Shown piece by piece: positions 14,738-22,608 of a stretch of 56,081 bases of DNA. Made by a program: the position numbers and the translations under genes. The DNA comes from a bacterium (GTDB lineage: Bacteria > SZUA-79 > Acidulodesulfobacterales > Acidulodesulfobacteraceae). A model generated the notes under the pieces. That model saw nothing but the letters and a program-made list of their open reading frames with translations, was not told the origin of the DNA and did no database searches. The stretch spans positions 1 to 56,081 of the forward strand of contig JAJZJX010000011.1 in NCBI GenBank assembly GCA_021850985.1, in the 5' to 3' direction. Within the stretch, counting starts at the first letter, position 1. Every line of letters begins with the position of its first letter.

Positions 14738-17545
14738 TCATGCCTTTTCCTTCATTATTTCCGAAACTACGCTATGGCATCTTCCGCAAATATCAGGATA
14801 ATCGTCGTAAGTTCCGACCGTAGCATCGTACTTCCAGCACCTTGCGCATTTTTCGCCGTCCGCTTTTTCGACTTCGGCTTCCGTTATATCGGCTTCGGTA
14901 GATTCCTTTTTTTGCAGGACTATTCCCGATACTATAAACAGGTCTTTCAATTCTTCTGCACTGATTTTACTAAGCATATCATAGTCTTCGCTGCTTGTCT
15001 TCAAAACAATCTTCGCCTCTAAAGAACTTCCGATAACTTTTTTATCTCTTTCCTTTTCCAAAGCGGATAAAACTATATTTCTGATTTCTATTAATTTATC
15101 GAACTTTTCTTCGATATCGAAATTTTGTAAATTTTCGTCGGGTTCGTCAAAATTTTCAAAAAATAAACTTTCCGGTTTTAAAGGCTTTTTAAAAGATCCC
15201 CAGGTTTCCGAAGCGGTAAAAGGTATAATAGGCGCAAGGAATTTAATAAACACGTTCAAAGTATAATTTAACACGGTTTGAACGGAACGCCTCTTTAATG
15301 AGTTTTTTCCTTCGACATACATCATATCTTTTACTATATCTAAATAAAAAGATGAAAACTCTATAAGAAATTTATAAATACCCTGATAAACGAGATGAAA
15401 ATCGTAATTTTCGTAATACCTGAAAATATCCTGCGAAATAAGGGTAATCCTGTGTAAAGCATATTTATCCAATTCCGATAAATTTTCATATTTTACGGAA
15501 TTTTCTGTTTCTTGAAAATCGTATAAATTACCCAGCATAAAACGCATTGTATTCCTTATCTTCCTGTATCCTTCGGAAAGCCTGAGTATTATTTCCTGCG
15601 ATATTCTCATATCGTTTTTATAATCTTCAGATGCCGCCCATAATCTTAAAATATCGGCGCCGTATTTATTGATTATTTCATCGGGACTCATGACGTTGCC
15701 AAGTGACTTAGACATTTTTTTCCCCGAACTGTCGACGACGAAACCGTGGGTCAGAACCGTTTTATAGGGAGCTCCGTCATCGGTTCCAACCCCTATTAAA
15801 AGGCTTGAGTGAAACCATCCCCTGTGCTGGTCGGACCCTTCAAGATATAAATCTGCCGGAAATCCGTAAGCTTTAACCTCTTCGTCGTTTTTAAGAACGC
15901 AGTAATAGCTGACGCCGCTGTCAAACCAGACGTCTAAAATATCCTCTTCTTTTTCAAAATCTTTTGAACCGCATTTTTCGCATTTTACTTCTTTTTCGCT
16001 TAAATTTATAAAATATTCGGCAGGCTTGTCAAACCACGCGTCGGCGCCGTATTTATCGAATTCTTCGGCTATTTTAAGCGTAAGGTCATAATCTATGTAG
16101 GCTTCTCCGCAATTTTTGCAGTAAAATGCGGTTATAGGCACACCCCACGATCTCTGCCTCGAAACGCACCAGTCGGGTCTTGTTTCAAGCATGCCCGAAA
16201 TTCTGTCTATGCCCCATTTCGGTATCCACTTTACTTTTTCTATCTCCTCCAGCGACTTGTTTCTTAAATCGTTTATTTCCATAGAAACAAACCACTGTTT
16301 TGTCGATCTTAAAATTACCGGTTTTTTGCATCTCCAGCAGTGAGGATAGGAATGATCTATTTTTTCTTCCAGAACTAACGCTCCGACTTCTTTAAGTTTT
16401 TCTATAACATGCGGATTGGATTCAAATACGTGCATTCCCGCGAACGTTTCAATTTCGCTTAAAAACCTGCCCTCGTTATTTATAGGGGCATAAGCCGGAA
16501 GGTTATACTTAAGCCCTACGGCATAGTCGTCGTCTCCGTGGCCCGGCGCAGTATGCACTAAACCCGTTCCGGCGTCTTTTTTAACGTGCGTGCCGAGTAT
16601 CAAGAGCGAATCCCTGTCTATAAAAGGATGCCTTGCTTTTTTATTTTCCAGATTCTTGCCGTTGGTTTTGGCTAAAATTTTAAAATCGCCGCAGCCGAAT
16701 TTTTTCATTAATTCTTCGGCGAGGCTTTCTTCGAGGATAAAAATTTCATCGCCTTTATCGACGAAAACATATTCAAAATCCGGGTGTAAAGATATAGCAA
16801 GATTAGAAGGCAGCGTCCAAGGAGTGGTAGTCCATATTACCGCAAAAACGTCTTTACCGCCAGTTTTAGAGCCGTCCAATATTTCGGAAATGTCGGAATT
16901 AATCCTGAACTTCACGAAAATAGACGGCGAAGATTTTTCTGCATATTCGACTTCGGCTTCCGCAAGAGCGGTTTTGCAGGACGAACACCAGTATATAGGT
17001 TTGTTTGCCCTGTAAAGCCCGCCGTTTTTTATAAAATCCGCTAGTTTTCTGACCGTATTTGCTTCATAGGCATAATTCATAGTCAGGTAAGGGTCGTCGT
17101 ACCTTCCTATGCTTCCCAGCCTTTTAAACTCCTGCTTCTGAATATCCACAAACTTTGCCGCATACTCTCTGCAAAGTTTCCTTTTTTCGCTTTTCGAGAT
17201 AGAGTCTTTAGATTTTAAAGTTTTATCAACGTTGTGTTCTATAGGCAGCCCGTGACAGTCCCAGCCCGGAATAAAAGGGGTATGGTAACCGGACATCTGT
17301 TTGAACCTGACTATAATATCCTTTAATATTTTATTTAAAGCCGTTCCAAGATGAATGTGTCCGTTTGCGTAAGGCGGTCCGTCGTGAAGGATAAAAGTTT
17401 TATGACTGCCTTTGGTTTTCTCCGTTATGTTCTTATAAAGTCCGCTTTCCTCCCATTCTTTAAGGAATTTTTCTTCCGTAGCTTTTAAATTAGCTTTCAT
17501 CGGAAAATCGGTTTTCGGAAGATTCAGCGTGTCTTTATAATCCAT
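14738..17545 (-). CDS. ileS: Isoleucyl-tRNA synthetase
   Basis: 935 residues, the normal bacterial length. The class I signatures are PPYANGHIHLGTALNKILKD (HIGH type) and GKKMSKSLGNVM (KMSKS). The editing domain lies between them with the WTTTPWTLPSN stretch, and the C-terminal zinc finger is CARCWKY...CGRCH. It charges tRNA-Ile and hydrolyses misformed Val-tRNA. It starts 16 bases after the 2-hydroxyacid dehydrogenase gene in the same direction, with an AGAGGACTGC site upstream, so the two are probably cotranscribed. No T-box leader was recognised. Confidence 0.97.
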   Translation of the reverse strand: MDYKDTLNLPKTDFPMKANLKATEEKFLKEWEESGLYKNITEKTKGSHKTFILHDGPPYANGHIHLGTALNKILKDIIVRFKQMSGYHTPFIPGWDCHGLPIEHNVDKTLKSKDSISKSEKRKLCREYAAKFVDIQKQEFKRLGSIGRYDDPYLTMNYAYEANTVRKLADFIKNGGLYRANKPIYWCSSCKTALAEAEVEYAEKSSPSIFVKFRINSDISEILDGSKTGGKDVFAVIWTTTPWTLPSNLAISLHPDFEYVFVDKGDEIFILEESLAEELMKKFGCGDFKILAKTNGKNLENKKARHPFIDRDSLLILGTHVKKDAGTGLVHTAPGHGDDDYAVGLKYNLPAYAPINNEGRFLSEIETFAGMHVFESNPHVIEKLKEVGALVLEEKIDHSYPHCWRCKKPVILRSTKQWFVSMEINDLRNKSLEEIEKVKWIPKWGIDRISGMLETRPDWCVSRQRSWGVPITAFYCKNCGEAYIDYDLTLKIAEEFDKYGADAWFDKPAEYFINLSEKEVKCEKCGSKDFEKEEDILDVWFDSGVSYYCVLKNDEEVKAYGFPADLYLEGSDQHRGWFHSSLLIGVGTDDGAPYKTVLTHGFVVDSSGKKMSKSLGNVMSPDEIINKYGADILRLWAASEDYKNDMRISQEIILRLSEGYRKIRNTMRFMLGNLYDFQETENSVKYENLSELDKYALHRITLISQDIFRYYENYDFHLVYQGIYKFLIEFSSFYLDIVKDMMYVEGKNSLKRRSVQTVLNYTLNVFIKFLAPIIPFTASETWGSFKKPLKPESLFFENFDEPDENLQNFDIEEKFDKLIEIRNIVLSALEKERDKKVIGSSLEAKIVLKTSSEDYDMLSKISAEELKDLFIVSGIVLQKKESTEADITEAEVEKADGEKCARCWKYDATVGTYDDYPDICGRCHSVVSEIMKEKA

Positions 17546-17561
17546 AATAGCAGTCCTCTTT

Positions 17562-18548
17562 TTATAACAAATCTTTATTTACGCAGTTAGTTAAATCTCC
17601 GTTATCTATCCACCTGTTTATATTTTGGGCGCATATGCGCGAAATATCCTCAATAGATTCAAAAGTCGCTCCGCCTATATGGGGAGTAGCGATAACGTTA
17701 AAATGAAAAATTTCGTCGCTTATATGGACCGGCTCTTCCCAAAATACGTCAAGACCCGCCCCTTTAATCTTTCCGCTTTTTAAGCCTTTTATCAAGGAAT
17801 CTTTGTTTATTAATCCTGCCCTTCCTACATTAACGATACATGCGCCTTTTTTCATCAAATCTACGGTTTCGCCGTTGATTAAATTTTCCGTATTTTTTTC
17901 AAGCGGAACGGCAAGTATAACGTAATCGGCCGACGGTAAAATTTTTTTGAAATCTTCGTCGACGGTACCGGCAAACTTAATGCCGAGTTTTTCCGCATAG
18001 CCGGCATCGGGTTTGCTATGCTTCAAACCGTAAATTTCAGGATTAAAAGGTTTTAAAATCTTTATTAATTCCTGCCCTATTCCGCCCAATCCGACTATTA
18101 CAAACTTTTTATTAGTAATACTGCTGCCCATAGGACGGTTTGCAATAGCGTGATTTATAGAATCGACGCATCCGTTGTAATCCCGAGCCAAGGCTAAAAT
18201 AAAAAACAGCGATAATTCCGCAACCGATACGGCGTTAAAAGTGCCCGTCGTCGGTGCGTTAAACACTAAAATGCCTTTCTTAGACGCATAATTTATATCG
18301 ACGTTTTCATATCCTATACCGAACTGCTGAATTGCTTTTATGTTCGGAAAAGACAAAACGTCTTCTCCTATCGGAATTCCCGCATTAACTATTAAAGCCA
18401 AGTTTTCTGCGTCTTTAGCGCAATTCGACTCTTTAATCCAGATTAAAAAGTCTTCTTTATTTGAATAATGCCGCACATTATGTCCGGCAAGGAAAGGCTT
18501 TAAAATATCGTACATTTCCCTTGACCTTAATATTACGGCAATATTCAT
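17562..18548 (-). CDS. D-isomer-specific 2-hydroxyacid dehydrogenase (phosphoglycerate dehydrogenase-like)
   Basis: 328 residues. The nucleotide-binding loop VGLGGIGQELIKIL and the catalytic set of this family are present: arginine in NVGRAGLI, glutamate in DVFWEEP and histidine in PHIGGATFES. The N-terminal substrate domain ends with QQFGIGYENVDI, a family hallmark. There is no C-terminal ACT domain, so it is a short type that could act on 3-phosphoglycerate, glyoxylate or another 2-keto acid. The substrate cannot be read from the sequence. It lies directly upstream of ileS on the same strand. Confidence 0.88.
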   Translation of the reverse strand: MNIAVILRSREMYDILKPFLAGHNVRHYSNKEDFLIWIKESNCAKDAENLALIVNAGIPIGEDVLSFPNIKAIQQFGIGYENVDINYASKKGILVFNAPTTGTFNAVSVAELSLFFILALARDYNGCVDSINHAIANRPMGSSITNKKFVIVGLGGIGQELIKILKPFNPEIYGLKHSKPDAGYAEKLGIKFAGTVDEDFKKILPSADYVILAVPLEKNTENLINGETVDLMKKGACIVNVGRAGLINKDSLIKGLKSGKIKGAGLDVFWEEPVHISDEIFHFNVIATPHIGGATFESIEDISRICAQNINRWIDNGDLTNCVNKDLL

Positions 18549-18598
18549 AATAATTTATAATACGCGAGTTTTTATTTTGTTTTTTTGTTACTTTTTAT

Positions 18599-18973
18599 TT
18601 ACTGTTTTACCGATTTAGCTTTTTTATTTATTTTTTCCGAAACCTTTAAGGCAGGTTTTAAAGTTTTAACCGTCGGCTGCGCGGTACTGCCCTTTAAAGT
18701 ACCTTCGCCAATACATAACTGCAATTTTTTATCGTAAGTATATTTATCGGGACAGATATATATATGATGTTTACCTTCAAATTTATTAATTTTAGTTGCA
18801 GGCAATGCATCATATCCTTTTAATTTGCCTTTACCTACGCAAAGTTGTAACTTTGGATTAAACGAATATCCGAGCGGACAGTAATAATGCCTTGCATATG
18901 ATATTCCGGAAAAAAATGATATTGCAAAAAAAGAAACAAATGCCGAAACTGCTAACAGCTTGAAACTTTTCAT
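18599..18973 (-). CDS. Small secreted protein with two cysteine-containing repeats
   Basis: 124 residues. A clear signal peptide (basic MKSFK, hydrophobic core to about residue 24, cleavage near SYA-RH) indicates export. The mature part has two copies of a motif of about 24 residues: YYCPLGYSFNPKLQLCVGKG and YICPDKYTYDKKLQLCIGEG, each followed by the same LKG. Each copy has two cysteines about 15 apart that could form a disulfide. The C-terminus is lysine-rich. I do not recognise a named family. The spacing C-P-x2-Y-x6-LQLC resembles small disulfide-knot binding modules, which would fit a surface or matrix protein, but function is unknown. It is monocistronic. Confidence 0.8.
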   Translation of the reverse strand: MKSFKLLAVSAFVSFFAISFFSGISYARHYYCPLGYSFNPKLQLCVGKGKLKGYDALPATKINKFEGKHHIYICPDKYTYDKKLQLCIGEGTLKGSTAQPTVKTLKPALKVSEKINKKAKSVKQ

Positions 18974-19052
18974 AAATTTACCCCCGTTTAAATTTAATTT
19001 TATTTATTATAGCACTTAAGGTTTTATTTGTGAAGATTTTTATCAAGGCTGC

Positions 19053-19109
19053 AAGAAATTACGCATTATAAGAAATTACGTTGAAAATAGAAAGTATATA
19101 AATTATAAT
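19053..19109 (+). promoter_or_regulatory. Promoter of the glyoxalase gene with an 11-bp direct repeat
   Basis: A -35 TTGAAA (19081-19086), 17-base spacer and -10 TATAAT (19104-19109) place the expected transcription start at about 19116, which is the first base of the start codon. Two copies of AAGAAATTACG (19053-19063 and 19070-19080) lie just upstream of the -35 and could bind an activator. Confidence 0.6.
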
Positions 19110-19115
19110 AAGAAT

Positions 19116-19502
19116 ATGAAACTGATACATTCTGCTATAAGAACACGCGACCTTAATAAGGCGATTGATTTTTACGTAAAAGTTTTCGGATTTTCCGTCA
19201 GGGAAAAAAGATACATAGAAGCTCATAAAACGACTTTAGTTTTTCTCAAAAGCGCGAACACGGACTTTGAAATCGAACTCATAGCGGATGACAACCCGAA
19301 ACCTTATAACGACTGCGAAAACTCTTTTGCTCATCTTGCATTTAAATCTGAAAACATAGACGAAGACGCAAAAAAAATAAAAGAAGCCGGCATAGTCTTT
19401 TCGAGAGAACCGTTCTATTCTATGGATAAAAGCATGAAAATCGCCTTTCTTAACGACCCCGACGGCGTCATGATAGAAATAATCGAATATCTGAAGAAAT
19501 AA
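19116..19502 (+). CDS. Glyoxalase I-like protein (lactoylglutathione lyase family)
   Basis: 128 residues with two vicinal-oxygen-chelate repeats. The metal-ligand pattern of glyoxalase I is visible: H5 in KLIHSAIRT, E54 in EIELIADD, H73 in FAHLAF and E121 in GVMIEII. It is predicted to isomerise the methylglyoxal-thiol hemithioacetal. The thiol cofactor is not known here, and other members of the superfamily cannot be excluded. It stands alone on the plus strand. The promoter places the transcript start at the ATG and no Shine-Dalgarno is present, so it may be a leaderless mRNA. Confidence 0.85.
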   Translation: MKLIHSAIRTRDLNKAIDFYVKVFGFSVREKRYIEAHKTTLVFLKSANTDFEIELIADDNPKPYNDCENSFAHLAFKSENIDEDAKKIKEAGIVFSREPFYSMDKSMKIAFLNDPDGVMIEIIEYLKK

Positions 19503-19624
19503 CGTCTATTCTTGTCAGTTTGCAGCTTTATTACTTACCTTTATTGCATTCTAAATACGTATTAGTTAAATTTTTTATAATAATTTTAGACCTGTAATAT
19601 TAATGCAATTGAATTCTTTATTGA

Positions 19625-19698
19625 TGGCTGGGGGAGAAGGATTCGAACCTCCGTAATGGGAGTCAGAGTCCCAGGTCCTGCCGCTAGACGATCCCCCA
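19625..19698 (-). tRNA. tRNA-Gln (anticodon CTG)
   Basis: 74 nt with encoded CCA. The acceptor stem TGGGGGA pairs with TCCCCCA, the anticodon stem-loop is GGGA-CTCTGAC-TCCC giving anticodon CTG, and the T arm has GGTTCGAATCC. It reads CAG codons. It lies alone between the glyoxalase gene and the radical SAM gene; the flanking 120-160 bases on each side hold no gene. Confidence 0.95.
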
Positions 19699-19860
19699 AT
19701 TGAAATTTTTCGGAATGAATAGCTTAATAATACTTGCATAATAGATTATATAATATTGCGGCACTTTAATTCAAGAAAATTTTGCTAATACCGATTTTAC
19801 ATTAAAAACTTATAGAGAACTGTCCGTTCTTTAGGAAGGAGAATTTCACGGTAATATTAG

Positions 19861-20928
19861 CTAAAACACGCCGTAAATTTTATATCCGCAGAATTTACAT
19901 TTTCCTTCACCTGTCCCGTCTGCTTCAACTGCGCCCGCCCCTTTAATCACGTTATTTTCCAGAACGTTATATCCCCGCCTCTTTATTAAAAGTTTCCCGC
20001 AGGAAGGGCAAGACGTATCCTCATAGCCGTCCAGACGTATATTACCGGCATAAATATAGTTAAGTCCGGCAGCCTTGCCGATGTTATAAGCATTTATTAT
20101 CGTTTTTTCCTCGGTTACGCGTCCGTCCTGCATCTTATATAACGGAAAAAATCTTGAAATATGCCACGGCAGATTTTTATCTACCGAAACTATAAAATCG
20201 GCTATTTTTTTTATTTCTTCGTCGTTGTTGTTGTATTCGTCTATTAAAAGAGTGGTCAGTTCCAAATGCACGCCGTTTTTATGAAACAGTTCAACGGATT
20301 TAAGCACCGGCTCAAGCCTTCCGCCGCATATTCTCCTGTAGCTCGTATCGTTAAAAAATTTAATATCGACGTTTGCCGCATCTAAAAGCCCTTTTGCTGC
20401 GTTTATCGATTCTTCCGTATAATATCCGTTGGTAACGAAAATATTTTTTAATCCTTTTTTATGGGCAATATCCATAACGTCTAAACTGTAATCGAAGAAA
20501 ACTGCGGGGTCTGTATAAGTGTACGAAATCGATTTGCAGTTAGCTTTTAATGCGTTTTCTACGACGTCTTCCGGCGGCGTCTTTTGCAGGCTATTAAAAT
20601 ATCCGAGATAAGACTCAAAATTTTCGTCCCTGTATGTTTGTGATATATCGGCATTTTGACAGCCTAAGCACCTGAAATTGCATCCGGGAGAAGCGATAGA
20701 ATACGAACCCGTGCCCGGAAGAAAATGAAAAAGCGGCTTTTTTTCTACAGGATCGACGCTCTTTGCCACTATTATGCCGTAATTTATGCTGTATAGAATG
20801 CCGTCCACATTTGCGATGGTTTTGCAGACGCCGGTCATGCCTTTTTTAATTTTGCATTTATGGGCGCATATGAAACACTGCATAAAATCGTCGGATTCTA
20901 ATTTGCGATAAAGCCTGATAGCATTCAT
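19861..20928 (-). CDS. amrS: AmmeMemoRadiSam system radical SAM enzyme
   Basis: 355 residues. The radical SAM cluster motif is CNFRCLGC (C83, C87, C90). An N-terminal cysteine set precedes it (C18, C21, C25, C35 in CFICAHKC...GVC) and a C-terminal zinc-ribbon-like set follows (CPSCGK...CKFCGY). The glycyl-activase-like order and the stretch VEKKPLFHFLPG are typical of the AmmeMemoRadiSam radical SAM proteins, formerly annotated as PflA-like. Its biochemical product is unknown. The MEMO1-family partner is at the left end of the window about 19 kb away, and the AMMECR1 partner is not in the window. It starts behind ATTAATTAAAA with no Shine-Dalgarno. Confidence 0.9.
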   Translation of the reverse strand: MNAIRLYRKLESDDFMQCFICAHKCKIKKGMTGVCKTIANVDGILYSINYGIIVAKSVDPVEKKPLFHFLPGTGSYSIASPGCNFRCLGCQNADISQTYRDENFESYLGYFNSLQKTPPEDVVENALKANCKSISYTYTDPAVFFDYSLDVMDIAHKKGLKNIFVTNGYYTEESINAAKGLLDAANVDIKFFNDTSYRRICGGRLEPVLKSVELFHKNGVHLELTTLLIDEYNNNDEEIKKIADFIVSVDKNLPWHISRFFPLYKMQDGRVTEEKTIINAYNIGKAAGLNYIYAGNIRLDGYEDTSCPSCGKLLIKRRGYNVLENNVIKGAGAVEADGTGEGKCKFCGYKIYGVF

Positions 20929-21138
20929 TTTTAATTAATTATCATTTATTTTTTAATTCAATTCCGTCCGATTATTATACTTTATATCGGAAAAAATAAT
21001 TACCTATATTAATTATACATTAAATTTTTAAATTATTTCTTCGATATATATTTTAAAATTGCATTTTATTTTTTATTTATGTAAAATTAATTTCAAGTTT
21101 AACTTAATAAAATTTATTAAAAAGATTAAAGGTGCAAA

Positions 21139-21969
21139 ATGCTTAATAAAAATAAAAAAGATTCGGAAAAACCGGCTAAAAAAAAGGATAAAACAAATTA
21201 TCTTATTAAAACGGTTTTAAACTCTTTAGATTTACTGGAAGCGTTTAAAGGTGATAAATCCGAACTCGGGGTAAGCGAACTTAGTAAAATTCTAAAACTT
21301 CATAAAAATAAAATTTTCAGGCTACTGGCTACGTTAGAATACATGGGCTATATAGAGCAGGACCCGTTCACGGAAAATTACCGTTTAGGTCTTAAGAGTT
21401 TAGAGTTAGGACAATCGTTCATTAATCACCTAAGGCTTTTGAGTATCGCAAAACCTGTACTGAAAGAATTGGTCGACAAAATAAAAGAATCTGCTTACGT
21501 AGGGGTAATCAGGGAAAAAAATCTTATTTATCTCGATATAGTCGAAGCAGACCAGGTTTTAAGGGTAGCATCAAGGGTAGGCAATATGCTTCCGGTTTAC
21601 GCTTCGGCCATAGGCAAATGTCAAATAGCTTTTGAGTCGAGAGAAAATATTGAAAAAATTTTACCCGAAAAACTTAAATCTTTTACGAAAAATACTATCA
21701 CCGATAAAGAAAAACTGTTCAAAGAATTAGAAAAAGTAAAAGCTCAGGGTTACGCCATAGACAACGAAGAGCTTGACGAAGGCATTATCTGCATCGGCGC
21801 TCCGTTGAGAGATTATACCACGCATATCATAGGCGGAATATCTATTTCCGCTCCGGTAATAAGAACTACGCCGGAAAGGCTCAAAAATCTGTTTATTCCG
21901 CTAACCGTCGAAGCAAGCAATAAGATTTCCGAAAAATTAGGCTACGAAATAGGCAAAAAATACGTTTAA
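21139..21969 (+). CDS. IclR-family transcription regulator
   Basis: 276 residues. A lysine-rich tail of about 20 residues precedes the winged helix-turn-helix (LDLLEAFKGDKSELGVSELSKILKLHKNKIFRLLATLEYMGYIEQ, about 30-75), followed by the IclR effector-binding GAF-like domain with SAIGKCQIAFE and DEGIICIGAPLRD. Such proteins sense small organic acids and usually repress or activate neighbouring catabolic genes, but no obvious target pathway is adjacent. It is divergent from the radical SAM gene with a 210-base AT-rich gap between them. A ribosome-binding AAAGGTG precedes the ATG. Confidence 0.9.
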   Translation: MLNKNKKDSEKPAKKKDKTNYLIKTVLNSLDLLEAFKGDKSELGVSELSKILKLHKNKIFRLLATLEYMGYIEQDPFTENYRLGLKSLELGQSFINHLRLLSIAKPVLKELVDKIKESAYVGVIREKNLIYLDIVEADQVLRVASRVGNMLPVYASAIGKCQIAFESRENIEKILPEKLKSFTKNTITDKEKLFKELEKVKAQGYAIDNEELDEGIICIGAPLRDYTTHIIGGISISAPVIRTTPERLKNLFIPLTVEASNKISEKLGYEIGKKYV

Positions 21970-22043
21970 TTTGAATTTTAATCCGATTAGGTTTATAATA
22001 TTCATATAAGGATAATTAAACGTATAGAAATAAGGAGGTTAAA

Positions 22044-22292
22044 ATGCTTTCAAAAGACGATAAATCTTTCTGGGAAAAAAGATCCGAATTCAGGCATAAA
22101 ATTGTAGATGGAATTTATGACAGAATTCCGGTCGAAGTCGTAGAGCATCTCGGCAATGCTAATAAAGAATTTATATTTGCTATCGAAGGAGTTTTTAACG
22201 GTTTCGTCAAAAGAATAGACGACAGAATCGCAAAAACAAAAGAGCGCAGAGAAAAAAGCAAAACCGATGACAATGGAGAAGATAACGATTAA
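22044..22292 (+). CDS. Small acidic-tailed hypothetical protein
   Basis: 82 residues, no recognised family. A strong AAGGAGG site 7 bases before the ATG and the coding style support this strand; an antisense frame over the same bases has no such site. The protein is predicted to be mostly helical (SFWEKRSEFRHKIVDGIYDRIP, VEVVEHLGNANKEFIFAIEGVFNGFVKRIDDRI) with a highly charged C-terminus (KTKERREKSKTDDNGEDND). It has no signal peptide or membrane segment. It follows the iclR gene by 74 bases on the same strand and ends at a hairpin terminator. Function unknown. Confidence 0.75.
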   Translation: MLSKDDKSFWEKRSEFRHKIVDGIYDRIPVEVVEHLGNANKEFIFAIEGVFNGFVKRIDDRIAKTKERREKSKTDDNGEDND

Positions 22293-22301
22293 TAATAAAA
22301 A

Positions 22302-22348
22302 CGGCAATACGTTTTAATTTATTTTATATAATTAAAAACGTATTGCCG
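22302..22348 (+). terminator. Intrinsic terminator-like hairpin
   Basis: A 14-bp perfect stem (CGGCAATACGTTTT at 22302-22315, its complement at 22335-22348) with an AT-rich loop lies 10 bases after the 82-residue gene. It separates that gene from the convergent tiny gene at 22392. Confidence 0.6.
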
Positions 22349-22391
22349 GTATTCGTAGTACTGCTTCAAAGCAAAAACCGCAAAAGTTAGA

Positions 22392-22460
22392 TTATTTGCT
22401 TTTTGATTTTGCCGGTTTGCTTTTAGATGTAGAAGCGGTTTTTTTGGATGCGCATGCCAT
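22392..22460 (-). CDS. Tiny lysine/serine-rich basic protein (22 residues)
   Basis: The frame reads ATG at 22460 to TAA at 22392 and encodes MACASKKTASTSKSKPAKSKSK, 20 of whose residues follow MA. Nine of the 22 residues are lysine and six serine, with no acidic residue. The start is preceded by a textbook GGAGGTGAT site 6 bases upstream, one of the strongest ribosome-binding sites in the window, which is the main reason to believe in it. Composition resembles the alanine/lysine-rich tails of bacterial histone-like proteins, suggesting DNA, RNA or membrane binding, but this is a guess. It is monocistronic and has a hairpin in its upstream region (22501-22533). Confidence 0.6.
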   Translation of the reverse strand: MACASKKTASTSKSKPAKSKSK

Positions 22461-22500
22461 TTTTTATCACCTCCGTAAGTTATCTATTTATTAAACGGAA

Positions 22501-22533
22501 TATTTAATAATTATCTTTAGTAATTATTAAATA
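22501..22533. promoter_or_regulatory. 13-bp inverted repeat upstream of the tiny basic protein gene
   Basis: TATTTAATAATTA (22501-22513) and its exact inverse (22521-22533) flank a 7-base loop, 41 bases before the start of the tiny gene. It could be an operator or a leader hairpin; AT-only composition means chance is possible. Confidence 0.4.
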
Positions 22534-22608
22534 TAATTATTAACTTTTAAATAGATTATACCATATTAAAACGGAAATATTTATTCAAAATATTTATTCC
22601 ATGATAAA

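Noticed and set aside
14738-17545. T-box or amino-acid leader before tRNA synthetase genes
   Set aside because: The upstream gaps of ileS, hisS, serS and gltX are too short or lack the conserved T-box sequence.
22050-22307. Minus-strand 85-residue frame over the small plus-strand gene
   Set aside because: It has no ribosome-binding site, whereas the plus-strand frame has AAGGAGG and a terminator in the right place.
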